DNA of 64,000 bases from Begonia masoniana (taxonomy: Eukaryota > Streptophyta > Magnoliopsida > Cucurbitales > Begoniaceae). Below are positions 1 through 12,331 of the stretch, piece after piece. The notes beneath the pieces are model-generated. The model had not been told where the DNA came from. It made no database searches and saw only the letters and a program-made list of their open reading frames with translations. The stretch is from positions 21,469,213 to 21,533,212 of the forward strand of contig CM039508.1 of NCBI GenBank assembly GCA_022432975.1, written 5' to 3'. Positions within the stretch are counted from its first letter, which is position 1. Each line of letters begins with the position of its first letter. The translations under genes and the position numbers were made by a program.

Positions 1-3000
1 GACCAGAAGTTGTACGCCAACCTCATCGTTATTGGTATGAAAGGGTACGATGTCATTCTGGGGATGGACTGGCTGTTTAGACATCATGCCACCATCAACT
101 ATAGGTCCGGGCTAGTGTCGTTTAAGCGCCCGAACGAAGTAGAGTTCTCCTATCAGGCAATACCAAATAAACATAGTATGACTGTTATATCCACCTTGAA
201 AGCTCAACAGCTGATGAGGTCAGGATGTGTCGGATTCCTTGTCCATGTAGTAGATGTTCAAAGACAAGGTGAGGTGGAACTTCAAAATATTCCTGTAGTT
301 CGAGACTTCTCAGAGGTCTTCCTGGATGACTTACCAGGATTGCCACCTGATCGTGAGATCGAGTTCGAAATCGATGTATATCCTGGCGCTGAACCAGTAT
401 CGAAGAATCCTTATCGTATGGCGCCAATTGAACTGAGGGAGTTGAAGGCTCAGCTAAAAGAATTGGTGGACAAGGGTTTTGTGCGCCCTAGTTTCTCTCC
501 GTGGGGTGCTCCCGTCTTGTTCGTTAAAAAGAAGGATGGGTCCCTACGAATGTGTATTGACTACCGTGAGCTGAACAAGTTGACTATCAAGAATAAGTAC
601 CCGTTGCCGAGAATCGATGACTTATTTGACCAACTACAGGGGGCTCGGGTATTTTCTAAGATTGACTTTCGCTCCGGTTATTACCAGTTGAAGGTTAGAG
701 CAAATGATATTCCAAAGACCGCCTTCAGGACCCGATACGGACACTACGAGTTCTTAGTGATGTCGTTCGGGTTAACTAATGCCCCTGCGGCATTTATGGA
801 CTTGATGAATAGGGTATTCCAGGAGTTCTTGGACAAATTCGTAATCGTCTTCATTGACGACATCCTGGTTTATTCTCGGACTGAAGAGGAGCATAGAGAG
901 CACTTGGCTATTGTGGTGTCGACTCTAAAACAACATCAATTGTTTGCCAAACTATCAAAGTGTGAATTCTGGTTGAACAAGATTAATTTCCTAGGCCACG
1001 TGGTCTCTGCTGAAGGAGTATCTGTGGACCCGGCCAAGATTGGGGCTGTAAGAGACTGGCCAAGGCCGAGGAATGCAAGCGAGGTACGGAGCTTTATCGG
1101 ACTAGCTAGTTATTACAGGAAATTCATCAAGGGATTCTCCGTGATAGCAAAACATATGACCAGCTTAACGAGGAAGGACATCAAGTTCAGGTGGTCTGAA
1201 GCATGTGAGGTGAGCTTTCAGACACTTAAGCAAAAGTTAACCGTTGCTCCTCTGTTAGTGTTGCCAGTTGAAAGCGGCAAGTTCAGTATTTATTGCGACG
1301 CGTCGAGGATTGGCCTGGGTTGCGTATTAATGCAAGAAGGAAAAGTGGTGGCATACGCATCCAGACAATTGAAGAACCACGAGCAAAACTACCCTACTCA
1401 TGACTTGGAGTTAGCGGCAGTTCTCTTTGCACTGAAGGTATGGAGACACCACTTGTATGGGCAATCATGTGAGGTGTTTTCGGATCACAAAAACTTGAAG
1501 TACATATTTACCCAGAAAGAGTTAAACATGAGGCAACGACGGTGGCTCGAATTTGTGAAAGACTATGACATCGAGATCAAATATCACCCGGGGAAAGCAA
1601 ACGTGGTGGCTGATGCGTTGAGCAGGATGCCGGCTACTATGCAACCGGCCTTGACGGCCATGTCAATGCCTTTGAGGACAGAAATTCAGAGATTTAATTT
1701 GGAAGTGGTTTCTAAGCTTTCAGCCGTGTTGGCAAATTTAACGTTACGGCCAACTATTCTGGACAGAATTAAGGAAGCCCAGAAGACCAATTCAAAGGAG
1801 ATGGCCGATATAGTGAGCAAGTTACCTACGGCTTCTTCTGATTTCAGTTATTCGGGAGATGGTATTCTGAAGTTCAAAGATAGGTGGTATGTTCCGAGAG
1901 ATGAAGAGCTACGAAAGAACATCTTGTCGGAAGCCCACTCGTCTTCTTTCTCTGTGCATCCTGGAAGCACGAAGATGTATCAAGACTTGAAACTTCACTT
2001 CTGGTGGCCGAATATGAAGAATGAAGTGGCCAAATTTGTGGAGTCTTGCATGATATGTCAACAAGTCAAGGCTGAACATCAACGACCAGCTGGGACGCTT
2101 CAGCCTCTCCCGATTCCCGAATGGAAATGGGAGAATATTACGATGGACTTTGTTGTTGGCCTTCCAAGAACAGCTAAGGGCCGCAATAGCATATGGGTCA
2201 TAGTAGACAGATTGACGAAGTCGGCCCATTTTCTACCTGTGAAGACGACATTCTCTATGGACCAGTATGCAGAGTTATACATTGGTGAGATTGTCAAATT
2301 GCATGGTATTCCGGTGTCAATTGTATCTGACCGGGATCCTAGATTCACTTCCAGGTTTGGGAAAAGTTTACAAAGCTCCTTGGGTACAAAGCTGGATTTT
2401 AGCACGGCGTTTCACCCACAGACAGATGGACAATCTGAGAGAACAATTCAGATATTAGAGGACATGTTAAGGTCGTGCGTGTTGGAACTTCATGCTCCTT
2501 GGAGTAGATATTTGCCGTTAATTGAATTCGCTTATAATAACAGCTACCAGGCTACTATCGGCATGGCTCCATATGAAGCCCTCTATGGCAGAAAATGTAG
2601 ATCTCCGTTATGTTGGGATGAAGTTGGAGAGTCCAGACTTGTCGGCCCTGAGATATTACAGCAGATGTCTGAGGTGATTGCTGTTATCAAACAACGAATC
2701 AACACTGCTATGAGTCGATAGAAAAGTTATGCAGATCAGAGACGGAGAGACTTGGAGTTCGCTGAAGGCGATGAAGTATTCCTGAAGGTGTCGCCTTTCA
2801 AAGGTGTAATGAGATTTGGCAAGAAAAGGAAGCTCAGCCCACGGTTCATTGGACCTTTTCCCATTCTAAAGCGTGTGGGAAGCGTGGCTTACAAGCTACA
2901 GTTGCCAGCGTCTATGGATGGAGTTCATAATGTCTTCCATGTTTCGATGCTGAGAAAGTGCGTACGAGATCCAACCCAAATAGTGGAACATGTGGACTTT

Positions 3001-3183
3001 GATATCATGCCGACGCTGACATATGAAGAAAGACCTATAAATATATTGGATATGTCACTCAAAGTGTTGCGCAATCGAGTGGTCCCGTTAGTGAAAGTTT
3101 TGTGGCGTAATCACAATGTGGAGGAAGCCACATGGGAAAGAGAAGCGGATGTTAGGACTCAATATCCGGACCTCTTTGCTTAG
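1..3183 (+). pseudogene. Element 1: gypsy chromovirus pol, 3' part
   Basis: Pol polyprotein of a Ty3/gypsy chromovirus, open from the first base of the window, so its gag and most of its protease lie upstream. Domain order: protease tail (VILGMDWL, about residue 15), reverse transcriptase (YPLPRIDD near residue 197, active site FIDD near 281), RNase H (YCDAS near 428), integrase zinc finger (about 640-690), integrase core ([25 protein letters not shown] with its acidic residues) and a C-terminal chromodomain-like tail (VKVLWRNHNVEEATWE). A single in-frame TAG at 2719-2721, where the related element 2 has CAG-type Gln (SRQKSYAD), cuts off the chromodomain; the same frame then runs on to a TAG at 3181-3183. 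Otherwise intact over more than 3 kb, so inactivation looks recent. The chromodomain places it in the Tekay/Del group by family knowledge. Confidence 0.93.
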
Positions 3184-3185
3184 GC

Positions 3186-3223
3186 AAATTTTGGGGACAA
3201 AATTTCTGTTAAGGTGGGTGGAA
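3186..3223 (+). promoter_or_regulatory. Pre-PPT hairpin and polypurine tract, element 1
   Basis: Right after the pol stop, 3186-3205 is a perfect 8-bp inverted repeat (AAATTTTG, loop GGGA, CAAAATTT). It is followed by the purine tract AAGGTGGGTGGAA at 3211-3223, which abuts the LTR start TGTAACACCC. The tract is the expected primer for plus-strand DNA synthesis. The same hairpin-plus-PPT order occurs in elements 2 and 3 and in weaker form in element 4. Confidence 0.8.
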
Positions 3224-5673
3224 TGTAACACCCGGCATTTTTGGCCATGGAATTATCCCTTGAATTATCAATTGGGATTATTTCACTATTAATATAGTGA
3301 ATATTTTATCAAAATTGTGGGATGTCTAGTGGGGGAAACCAAACTGAAGTGTAACCGAAACATTGAACTAAATAACAATTTAGTTGGAAACCAAAGAGGG
3401 GCAATTTAGGAAGCAATTAAGGTTGGTGGAAGTAAACCAATGGGGGATTGACACTTGGCAACTTGTTGAAGAAGATATGTCTTCTCTTCCTCTTACGTGA
3501 AGCTCACTACCTCTCCTTTCTGTTTTCTCTTTTCCAGGCGACCAACAGCGATTTTTAACCTCAATCTTTTCCTGATTACCTTCTGTTTCTCCAGCATAGG
3601 TAATCATCTACTAAAGCTAACATTTTGGATAAGTTAAAATGTGAGTTTTACCGAAGTTTAGGGTTTCGGTATTGGTGAAAACTCACTGTTTTTGGATGAA
3701 AACACGTTGTTGTTTTCTAAGGATTTGAAAGATGTTGCTGTTGATTTCTAAGAGCTTATTAGTTAGCATTTGTAGCATGTTTTAAATTCTCTACATGCAT
3801 GCTACAGGTCCGAGCATTTCTGAGACATTCAGAACATCAACGCGACAGCAACCAGGTAAGTTCATACATTTAGGTTTGGCCCTTAAGGCCCTACAACACG
3901 GAGGTACTAGGTTTATGTTGTCGGGATTTCTGTTGGGTAGTTAAACCATAGGTTATGTTTAGGTTAAGTGTATTCTGTTTTATATTCTGCTTATTATTCT
4001 GTCGCCTGTCTATGAATGTTCATGCATACACGTTTTCTCTGAAAGTCATGAAAATATTTTCTGTACACGGTTTGAAGTTAAGTAAGATAAAACCTGTAAT
4101 GAAATGTATGGTTAAGTGTGGATGAGGACTGGCATCCTGTCATGTACTCCTGTTATGTCCTGTTGTGGCATGTACTCCTGTTGCGCCAGCTCCTCTGCCC
4201 ACTTATACATTCCTGTCCAGTGAAACGTAATGTAATGAAATGTTCATGTATTTGAAAATGTTCATGCATAGCATATGCACACTGCATTCTAGTATGTCCT
4301 TACTGAGCTCTAGGCTCATAGATGAACTTCATGTTGTAGGTACGGATACTCCAAATGAGGACCTTGTGCCTCAAAATGACGAGCTAATGTAGTTGATGGA
4401 TAGAGCTCACGGGATGGTTGCTGCAGTCAGACAAATGTCATTTCTGTGAGAATGTGTTTTATGTAAAGTTATGTCAAGTTTTGTACAAGTTGTTTTGGGG
4501 TTTTTAAAACGTTTGAAATGTATGTCAAGTTCTGTAAAATTTTTTGGGATCTTCAAAACGAGGTATAAAATCTGTGTTGATGTTTTTCTTTAAAACTTCT
4601 GTCTGACCGTTGAATGTATATTTTGAAATATTCTGGAACTGCCTTGAGTTTTCTCTGTTAGTGTGTGCATGGATTGTCTCGAGTTTTAGAGCTATCCATG
4701 CAGTTTGTTTTCTCGAATCTCTGTCATGTTGTCAAATATGTTGTTTTAAAACTATGTTTTGAAATCGGGTTTTAAATAAATTTTGAAGTTTTATGCCTTC
4801 TGTTGTTATGTCTTCTGTTGACCTGTTAAATGTTGTCAATTCAGTCATCCGCCCAGTCAAAGTCAATTTAGTCATCCGCCCCAGTCAAAGTCAATTCAGT
4901 CATCCGCCCAGTTATATGCCTTAGTCATCCGCCCAAGTCAAAGTCAACTTAGTCATCCGCCCAAGTCAAAGTCAATTTAGTCATCCGCCCTAGTCAAAGT
5001 CAATTCAGTCATCCGCCCAGTTTAAAACCCCGTCTTCCGGTTGACGTCACCCAAGTCTTCCGCTCAGTGTAAATATGTCTTTCGGCTGACGTCATCCCAG
5101 TTTTCCGCCAGTATAATGCTTATATCTTCCGATTGACGTCATCCATCTTCCGGCTGACGTCATCTCCTCATCCGATCTCAGTTACCGTCTGTGTCTTCCG
5201 CTTGACGTCACTCGTTTTCCGGTTGACGTCATCACCTCTTCTGCTCAGTTTTATCCAGTCTCTTCCGCTGAACCCTATTCACATTTTTCATCTTCCGGTC
5301 ACTGTTCACAAATTTCATCTTCCGGTCACTGTTCACATTTTCATCTTCCGATCACTGTTCATTTTTGTTTATTATATTTTCTGCCAACATCTTCTGCCCC
5401 GGTTTATTTACTTTTGTTTTCATTTCTTTCTGCTATTCTTCTGTTATTCAGTGTCTTCTGTTTTCTTCCCTCATTCATTCTGCCTTCTGAATTTAACTGC
5501 TTTTTCGTTTTTCTTTCAAATCCAGAGAACGTCTTCTCCCTCTGAAAAGTTTTAAGGGTTTGTTTTAAAAGCTCGGTCTGTTATGTTCAAAAAAAAATAT
5601 ATATGTGCCCATTTTCTGTCATATGTCCCGGCGTGATGGCTCTCGGACCCCGATCGGGTCCGGGGCTGTCACA
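3224..5673 (+). repeat. 3' LTR of element 1
   Basis: Starts TGTAACACCCGG immediately after the polypurine tract and ends CGGGGCTGTCACA. Length about 2,450 bp. It contains an intron-like module: CCAG/GTAAGT at 3856, a GGCC...GGCC hairpin at 3878-3890, TACTGAG at 4301-4307 and TGTAG/GT ending at 4339 (484 nt). A second inverted repeat at 4667-4701 has arms GCATGGAT and ATCCATGC. The 3' third is rich in short repeats of CATCCGCCC and CTTCCGGTTGACGTCA. The 5' LTR is outside the window, so LTR divergence and target duplication cannot be tested. Alternatively the LTR could end at 7832, with the next two units as internal duplications. Confidence 0.75.
4843..5022 (+). repeat. Short tandem repeat, about 27 bp x 7
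   Basis: Seven copies of a unit beginning AGTCATCCGCC followed by AGTCAAAGTCAATT, spaced 24-29 bp, inside the element 1 LTR. Downstream to about 5250, looser repeats of TTCCGGTTGACGTCA continue the pattern. Confidence 0.85.
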
Positions 5674-7832
5674 TGAAGTGTAGGTTCAGTTCTGTAGGTT
5701 CAGTTCTGTATTGATATCTAAAACCTCTGTATTTGACAGTTGTATATATGTTTTGAAATGTGTTGAAAATATTCTGGAACTGCTAGGGTTCTCCTTTTTT
5801 AGGTTATGCATGGATGGTCTCGAATTTTAGAGCTATCCATGCAGTTTGTGTTTCTTGAATCTCTGTCAAATATGTTTTACAACCTTGTTTCGAATCAGGT
5901 TTTGAAGGTCTGAAACCTTTATGCCTTCTATTTTGATATTCCCTGCTTATACGTCTTCCTGTCAAAAGTTGTCAAATTCTGCTTTAAAACTACATCTCCC
6001 GATTACATCCATCGGTGAACTTATTTCTGTCTGTAGTTCACATCCACCGGTGAACTCATTTCTGTCTGTAGTTCACATCCACCGGTGAACTCATTTTTAC
6101 CTGTAGTTCACATTCACCGGTGAACTCATTTTTGTCTGTAGTTCACATCCACCGGTGAACAGTGCATTTCTGCCTGTATCCACCGCTGCCTTTAAAGTTA
6201 CATCTTCCGCCCAGTTTATTTACGTCTTTCGCTTGACGTCATCCACATCCTCCGCCTGACGTCATCTACCTAATTCTTACGCCCCATTTTATTTACTCCT
6301 TCTACCATAGATCACCCGATTTCGGTATTCACTGTAGCCTTTCTTTTAATATGCCTTTCAGTTTATATTTCTCATTTATTTTCACTGCATGTATTTTATC
6401 ACGTTTCCTTCTGCATGCCCGTCGCCCACCCAGCCCTTTATTTAAACGTTCAAAGTGTTCTGTCCCCCCTGTTTTCTTCAGTCTTTTATTTACGTGGTTC
6501 AAAAATTAATACGTCTTCTGATTCTGTTTCAAGTATTCTGATTTCTTCTGTTGTTTATTCTGCAGTTCGGTTTTAACTGTTTTCCTGTTTTGTTTTCAAA
6601 TCCAGAGAAAGTTCTCTCTCTCTGTAATGCTTTTAAGGGTTGCTCTTAAGATTCAGTCTGCTCTGTTTATATAAAAAAAAATATACGTCTCGTTCTCTGT
6701 TAAATGTCACGGAGTGATGGCTCCCAGCCCCGATCGGGTCCGGGGCTGTCACATGAAGTGTAGGTTCAGTTCTGTAGGTTCAGTTCTGTATTGATATCTA
6801 AAACCTCTGTATTTGACAGTTGTATATATGTTTTTGCATGTGTTGAAAATATTCTGGAACTGCTAGGGTTCTCCTTTTTTAGGTTATGCATGGATGGTCT
6901 CGAATTTTTAGAGCTATCCATGCAGTTTGTGTTTCTTGAATCTCTGTCAAATATGTTTTACAACCTTGTTTCGAATCAGGTTTGAAGGTCTGAAACCTTT
7001 ATGCCTTCTATTTTGATATTCCCTGCTTATACGTCTTCCTGTCAAAGTTGTCAATTCTGCTTTAAAACTACATCTCCCGATTACACCCTCGGTGAACTTA
7101 TTTCTGTCTGTATTCACATCCACCGGTGAACTCATTTTTGTCTGTAGTTCACATCCACCGGTGAACTCATTTTTACCTGTAGTTCACATTCACCGTGAAC
7201 TCATTTTTGTCTGTAGTTCACATCCACCGGTGAACATGCATTTCTGCCTGTTATCCACCGCTGCCTTTAAAGTTACATCTTCCGCCCAGTTTATTTACGT
7301 CTTTCGCTTGACGTCATCCACATCCTCCGCCTGACGTCATCTACCTAATTCTTACGCCCCATTTTATTTACTCCTTCTACCATAGATCACCCGATTTCGG
7401 TATTCACTGTAGCCTTTCTTTTAATATGCCTTTCAGTTTATATTTCTCATTTATTTTCACTGCATGTATTTTATCACGTTTCCTTCTGCATGCCCGTCGC
7501 CCACCCAGCCCTTTATTTAAACGTTCAAAGTGTTCTGTCCCCCCTGTTTTCTTCAGTCTTTTATTTACGTGGTTCAAAAATTAATACGTCTTCTGATTCT
7601 GTTTCAAGTATTCTGATTTCTTCTGTTGTTTATTCTGCAGTTCGGTTTTAACTGTTTTCCTGTTTTGTTTTCAAATCCAGAGAAAGTTCTCTCTCTCTGT
7701 AATGCTTTTAAGGGTTTGCTCTTAAAGATTCAGTCTGCTCTGTTTATATAAAAAAAAAATATACGTCTCGTTCTCTGTTAAATGTCACGGAGTGATGGCT
7801 CCTCAGCCCCGATCGGGTCTGGAGTCGTCACA
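5674..7832 (+). repeat. Two tandem 1,080-bp LTR-end units
   Basis: Bases from 5671 recur from 6751 with a period of 1,080 bp and only scattered indels. Each unit starts just after a CTGTCACA LTR end with a doubled GTAGGTTCAGTTCT, contains the TCTGGAACTGC...GAGCTATCCATGCAGTT block seen in the element 1 LTR, a run of about five CACATCCACCGGTGAAC repeats, and ends in GATCGGGTC...GTCACA (6753 and 7832). They look like the 3' half of a related LTR, duplicated in tandem by unequal exchange. No coding potential was recognised. Confidence 0.8.
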
Positions 7833-8959
7833 GTTTCCTAGCCATCCGACCCAATTTGATAATTTAATATTATTTGAAATTTACTTTATATTGAAATAAA
7901 ATTTTTTTACTTTCTGTTGTCGAATTTGGTGTACAATGTTTGATTTTGATTGCTGAGGTTTGTTTGGAATACAAAAAGAATTGTGAGCAAAGTTTTATAA
8001 CTGTGCACACCACTTGCTCGATGAAATGTCTATGAGAATTCTAAGTTTTAAAAATTGATAATTTTCTTTATATTTTATGAGTTTGAACTTTTTGTACATA
8101 AATTACTAGTGTGCACTTAATTTTATTTTGGTGTTTAGTATCTTTATTTATGTAAGTTCAGCTCGTTAAACTCGGCTCGTTACGATCGTTGGGCCGGCTC
8201 GGCTCGGCTCGTTAGGCTAGTGGCTTGCGAGCGGGCTCGGATTGGAAATTTTTTTGATCAGCTCGTTAGGCTCGACTTGTTTAGCTCAATAAGCTCGGTG
8301 AGCTGAGACTTTCACGGTTTGGCTCAGCTCGCTCGTTTAACAACTCTGATAGAGATGTATTAGGAGGCGGTGGAAGAAATTGCCAAGAATAGCCCTCGTA
8401 GAAAAACTTCATAAAGCGCTTAGCAGAGAGAATAAAGGAGAAAATTGAGTTTTCCTGAAACCCGACACATCATCACCATCGAAGAAAATCTTCTGCATTT
8501 AAAGCGGAAGATTGTCTGAAAATACGAAATGATCACATTGAGATACGTTACAAACATGATAAACGTTTAATCACGATTTAAGGCAGATAAATATTAAGCA
8601 AGAAATGAAAAAAAAAAAAAGAAAGAAATGAATAAAAAAAAAGAACAGGAGCTAAATTTGACAATACCCTCCTTCTCTGAACGACAAACTTGCGCAGATA
8701 ACCATAGGGAAAAAATAAAAAAAATTAAAAAACCAGCAGCAGATATGGTCAAATTTTATCCCAGAAGATAATTATTATCATATCCTAATCCAAAATTTTG
8801 TCAGCCTCCTCCTATCTCGCTCTCACAGCTCCATAAGAAAAATTACTCCCTCTATGAACCAGAAAGCTACAATTTGAAAGTGATAATTGGAGCTTATCGG
8901 ATTGATAGCTCCATAATTACGCCGGTACGAAAAATAGAAGCCTAGCTAGCGAGGGAGAC
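7833..8959. other. Unassigned stretch with a GCTCG-rich hAT-like end
   Basis: No gene recognised. At about 8155-8347 GGCTCG/GCTCGTTAGGCTCG motifs cluster and the cluster ends GCTCGTTTAACAACTCTGA, which resembles the subterminal repeats and terminal inverted repeat of non-autonomous hAT elements. The left partner was not found. From 8350 to 8960 the sequence is unlike the surrounding repeats and could be old host DNA, including AG-rich stretches, but no open frame supports a gene. Confidence 0.35.
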
Positions 8960-9454
8960 TGAGCTCTGGGCACTTAAATGGAAGTTAGGGTTTTTCCCTT
9001 ATTGTAACCAAGAAAGCGAGAAAGAAGAAGCGTTGGAGAGAGATGCGTGGGAAGCTGAAGGAGAGAGAGAAAGAAATGAGGAAGAAGATTACATTAATTA
9101 AATTATTTAAGTGCAAGTTGATTACCAGTCTTCATAGTTCATACACCATACATGGAAAGGCTTTATACTTTCATTGAAATAATTATTTATGTAATAGAAA
9201 AAAATATTTTTATTACGTAATAGAAATAATTCCTATGTATAATTTTTTGATAATCCCCAAATAGAACCTAATTTTTTAATCTGGGTTTATCTTGATTTTA
9301 ATTTTAATTTTAATTAATAAAACAACAAGTTGTTTTTTTAGATTGAGAAAAAGAAAAAAATCTGAAATAATTTGAATTCAAGAACCAATTGATCTCGTTG
9401 TTATTTTTAGAGTTTTTTTTTTTTTTAAATCTCAAATTTTATTATTCATTGAAA

Positions 9455-10160
9455 AAAACCTTAACGTTTTGCAAATACGCAATTTCAACGTCGCAGGGGG
9501 GTCAGGAAGCCGTCCACTTATGGGCAAAACCCGTGACTTTTGTCACGGGTTCCTTCATATTTAGGAAGAGTACAGTCGGTCTAACTGGACCGGCCGTACT
9601 CTTCCACAAGAGGAAGGACCAGCCGTCCTCTTGTGGGCAAAACCCGTGACAAAAGTCACGGGTTTTTTCATTTAGGGAGACCAGCCGTACTCCTATTAGT
9701 ATAGGACCTTTGACTTTTTTCACGGATTTGTTCCCATTGGAGTACGTCTGGTCCAGTTGGATCGACCATACTCTACTCCTCTATAAATACCCTTCCCCTC
9801 TTCTTTCTCACCTCAGTCAAACCTCTCTCCTCTCTCTTCTTATTTCTTCATTCTCTCTCTTCGTCTTTCAGTGATATTTCTCTACGTTCATCTGCTAGTA
9901 CGAAACGTTTATTTTTACTTTTTAATTTTAGTATTTACTTCAGTGATTAAACCAAAATGAAGTTTTTTATTACGTATGTTTTTTTATTGTATCTTTATTT
10001 TAAATTCTCTAGCAAAATTTTTAAAATTTGAATTTTGTTATTTATTTATTTTAATTAACTTATTTTTTATTAGTATTATATTTTATACATAAATTTTCGT
10101 TGTTTCTATCTAAATTATAAAAATATTGATATTTTACTTTATATTTATGTATGTTATTAT
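9455..10160 (+). mobile_element. MULE-1 left terminal region (copy 1)
   Basis: From about 9455 (CCTTAACGTTTTGCAAATAC) the sequence is the inverted counterpart of 32220 leftwards, which defines the two ends of one Mutator-like element. It contains two perfect hairpins of AACCCGTGAC/GTCACGGGTT (9528-9551 and 9641-9664) and two 34-bp palindromes of the GAGTACGGCCGG...CCGTACTC type (about 9567-9603 and 9739-9776). It then passes into a TATA box and an AT-rich leader. The leader near 10090-10150 also matches, inverted, the sequence at 12200-12265. The exact terminus and the target duplication could not be fixed. Confidence 0.75.
9782..9789 (+). promoter_or_regulatory. TATA box of MULE-1 gene 2 (copy 1)
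   Basis: TATAAATA lies immediately inside the last palindrome of the terminal region and is followed by a CT-rich leader, a classic plant core promoter layout. The same box is at 15022-15029 in copy 2. Confidence 0.65.
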
Positions 10161-10453
10161 GTGTATATTCTTTAACGTTTTTCTCACCTATATAATCATT
10201 ATGTAGAAAATAAAGCTTTTATCATTTTTTTTCTTACTCTATTTTATTGTTATTTCTTTTAATATATTTTATTTGCTATAATAGTATGACGTATGTTTTC
10301 TTCATTGTATTTTTATTTTAAAGTCTATATCAAAATTTTAAAAATTAGAATATGTTAGTAATATTATAATAAAATTCTATACATTAGTTATTTATTTATG
10401 TTAATGAACTTATTTTTTTTTTATAGGATCTTGCCATGTAATTTTTAAATAAA

Positions 10454-11660
10454 GATTGCCAGAGAAAGTTTGAACAGGATATGCGAAAACATTCAATAAA
10501 CTTTTGCATGAATGTAAACTTTAAATGTTTGGAGTCGTTGGACATCAAAGAAATGTTAGAGAACATCGGCCTACGCGGGATGAATGCATTGACGGGCGAT
10601 ACGTGCAAGAGAATAGTTCGCTTGTTCTACGCGAACTTGAGAGCGTCCGGGATAGATGGAGTTTTTATTGGTTTGAGAATGTACATTCTTGGTAGGAAGT
10701 TTATGATACGGCCAGAGCAAGTGAATGAAATCCTGGGGTTTGACATGGAAGGGGCGGAGCGATATTACCATGCTTCCCGAGACTGCCTTTTTTTTACATT
10801 GCTTGAGGGAGTAGAGTTCCTACAGTAAATTCACAGCAATCCCAACATTTGGGGCGTTCGTGAAGCCACGAGTGAACAAGTTGAATGTTAGAAGTCGAGT
10901 TCTCCGCAACATGCTAGCCCACACCCTTCTGCCACGAGAGGGACATCAAAATCACGTGACCTGCATGGATCTCTATGTCATGGAGAAGCTGTGCAATGGG
11001 AAGCCTTTTGATCTTGGTTTCTTGATTTTAAATCACATGCGTGAGGTCAGGCGGGCACCCATGACGAATCTCTTATATGGGGCACTGATTATGAAGATCA
11101 TCGTGCCAGCTGGGATTCGCCTACCACTTGGAGAGCAGATAATACCCCGTAGATCTACCGACGTATTTGACATGATCCAGTTGATATGGATGGGCATCAT
11201 CGAAGAGAAATCAGAGGGCATCCACCTTTCAGGCAGTGCCAATACATCGCCACCATTAGCCCCCCAAGAGGATGAGAGAAGTGGATGGGACGCGAGACAA
11301 TATCTGCAACAGCTATACCAGATGCAAAAGACGCATCAACAGCAAATGTATGATATGCACCAAACGCACCACCAGCAACACTACCAGCAACAACAACAAA
11401 TGTATGAGATGCAGCAGATACACCATTAGCATCTGCAACAAGTGCTGGATATACAACAGAGCCAGCAACGAGACATCTAGCTACTCATAGGAAGAGTGGA
11501 TGAACTCGTTGTAGGACAGCGTGGGGTGATCGCTTCTTAGAGAGAGTTGATGCATGCACAACATTATCTCGATGAGTCCTATAAAGAGATAAACAAGAAG
11601 TTCCAGACTTTGATGGCGAACAACGCCATAGACGAAGATGATGATGCCCCTTCTACGTAG
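10454..11660 (+). pseudogene. MULE-1 gene 2, plant transposon protein-like (copy 1)
   Basis: Coding homology begins at GATTGCCAGAGAAAG after a likely 3' splice site at 10426 (TTTTATAG) and ends at TAG 11658-11660. Visible blocks: NIGLRGMNALTGDTCKRIV and RLFYANLRASG (to about 10650), RPEQVNEILGFDMEGAERYY, then in another frame HTLLPREGHQN...LYVMEKL (about 10917-11000), a MNLLYG-like block, and a Gln/His/Met-rich coiled region (11310-11470) with an acidic tail. The fold resembles the 'putative plant transposon protein' domain (I recall it as PF20167); this is from memory. At least two frameshifts and three stops (10826, 11427, 11478) disable it. The N-terminal part present in the MULE-2 relative is missing. 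Function unknown; it lies convergent to the transposase, as mudrB does to mudrA. Confidence 0.7.
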
Positions 11661-11844
11661 TTATCTTAGTTGTTGTATGTAAATTTTATGTACTTTAAAT
11701 TTAATTAAAAATGAAATTATATATGTTTTACAAATTAATTTTTCAAAAACCTCAAACTATCAGCATTTTAAACAAATACCTCAAAGTTTACTAGTAATCG
11801 GTTCAAACCTTAAAAAAAATAAATTAATATTTACAGAATAGCAG

Positions 11845-12163
11845 AAATTGCTGAAACGTGTCGATTTTCAACTATCCTCGAACAGCTGTGAGAGTCGATC
11901 ATACTCTTTATTTAAAATGTACGCTCGTTTTTTATCTTTGAAGCATGCAGTCCCCACCCACATTCATTTCCACACTCAGCCGTCAGTCGCCTGGTTTCAC
12001 GTTTAGAGAATTTTATAGCATAACCATTTTTCAAAGAATATTCGCGTATTTCATCTTTAATTTGTTCTAAAGAACTATATTGTCTACCCAAAAAGAAACT
12101 CATTGCATCACCAGTCGATCTTTCGTCTACATCAGCCGATCTACTTGAATCTGAATTCATCAT
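11845..12163 (-). pseudogene. MULE-1 transposase N-terminal fragment (copy 1)
   Basis: Reads leftwards from ATG at 12163 (MMNSDSSRSADVDERST), then GRQYSSLEQIKDEIREYSLK and CGWGLHAS. This is the MuDR-type N-terminal DNA-binding region, as in the longer copy at 30036-30719. It lacks about 60 residues between the first and second blocks, suffers a one-base frameshift after ERTF (about 11928) and stops matching near 11845. The sequence upstream of its ATG matches the leader near 10090-10150 in inverted orientation, so this is a second, internally deleted element end inside MULE-1. Confidence 0.75.
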
Positions 12164-12279
12164 TGTTGCTAATATATAAAAAATTATTAAAATATACAAA
12201 TATTAAATCAAATAAAAATAAAGTAAAATGTCAATATTTTTATAATTTAGATAGAAACAACAAAAATTTATGTCAAGAA

Positions 12280-12331
12280 TTGGATGAGGCACCTTAGCCT
12301 CGACGAAGACGATGATGACCCACCAGCGTAG
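12280..12331 (+). pseudogene. Second gene 2 tail fragment (copy 1)
   Basis: A short stretch ending GAAGACGATGATGAC...GCGTAG mirrors the acidic C-terminal codons of gene 2 (GAAGATGATGATGCC...ACGTAG at 11637-11660), followed by a TAGTTTAGTTTAGTTT run. It suggests that another gene 2 copy once ended here and lost its body. Confidence 0.45.

Noticed and set aside
5133..5555. 140-codon open frame in the element 1 LTR
   Set aside because: Low-complexity Phe/Leu/Ser protein from CT-rich LTR repeats; no conserved counterpart in related LTRs.
8400..9100. Possible host gene exon near purine-rich sequence
   Set aside because: No open frame, no protein resemblance, and part of it is copied in the tandem duplication.
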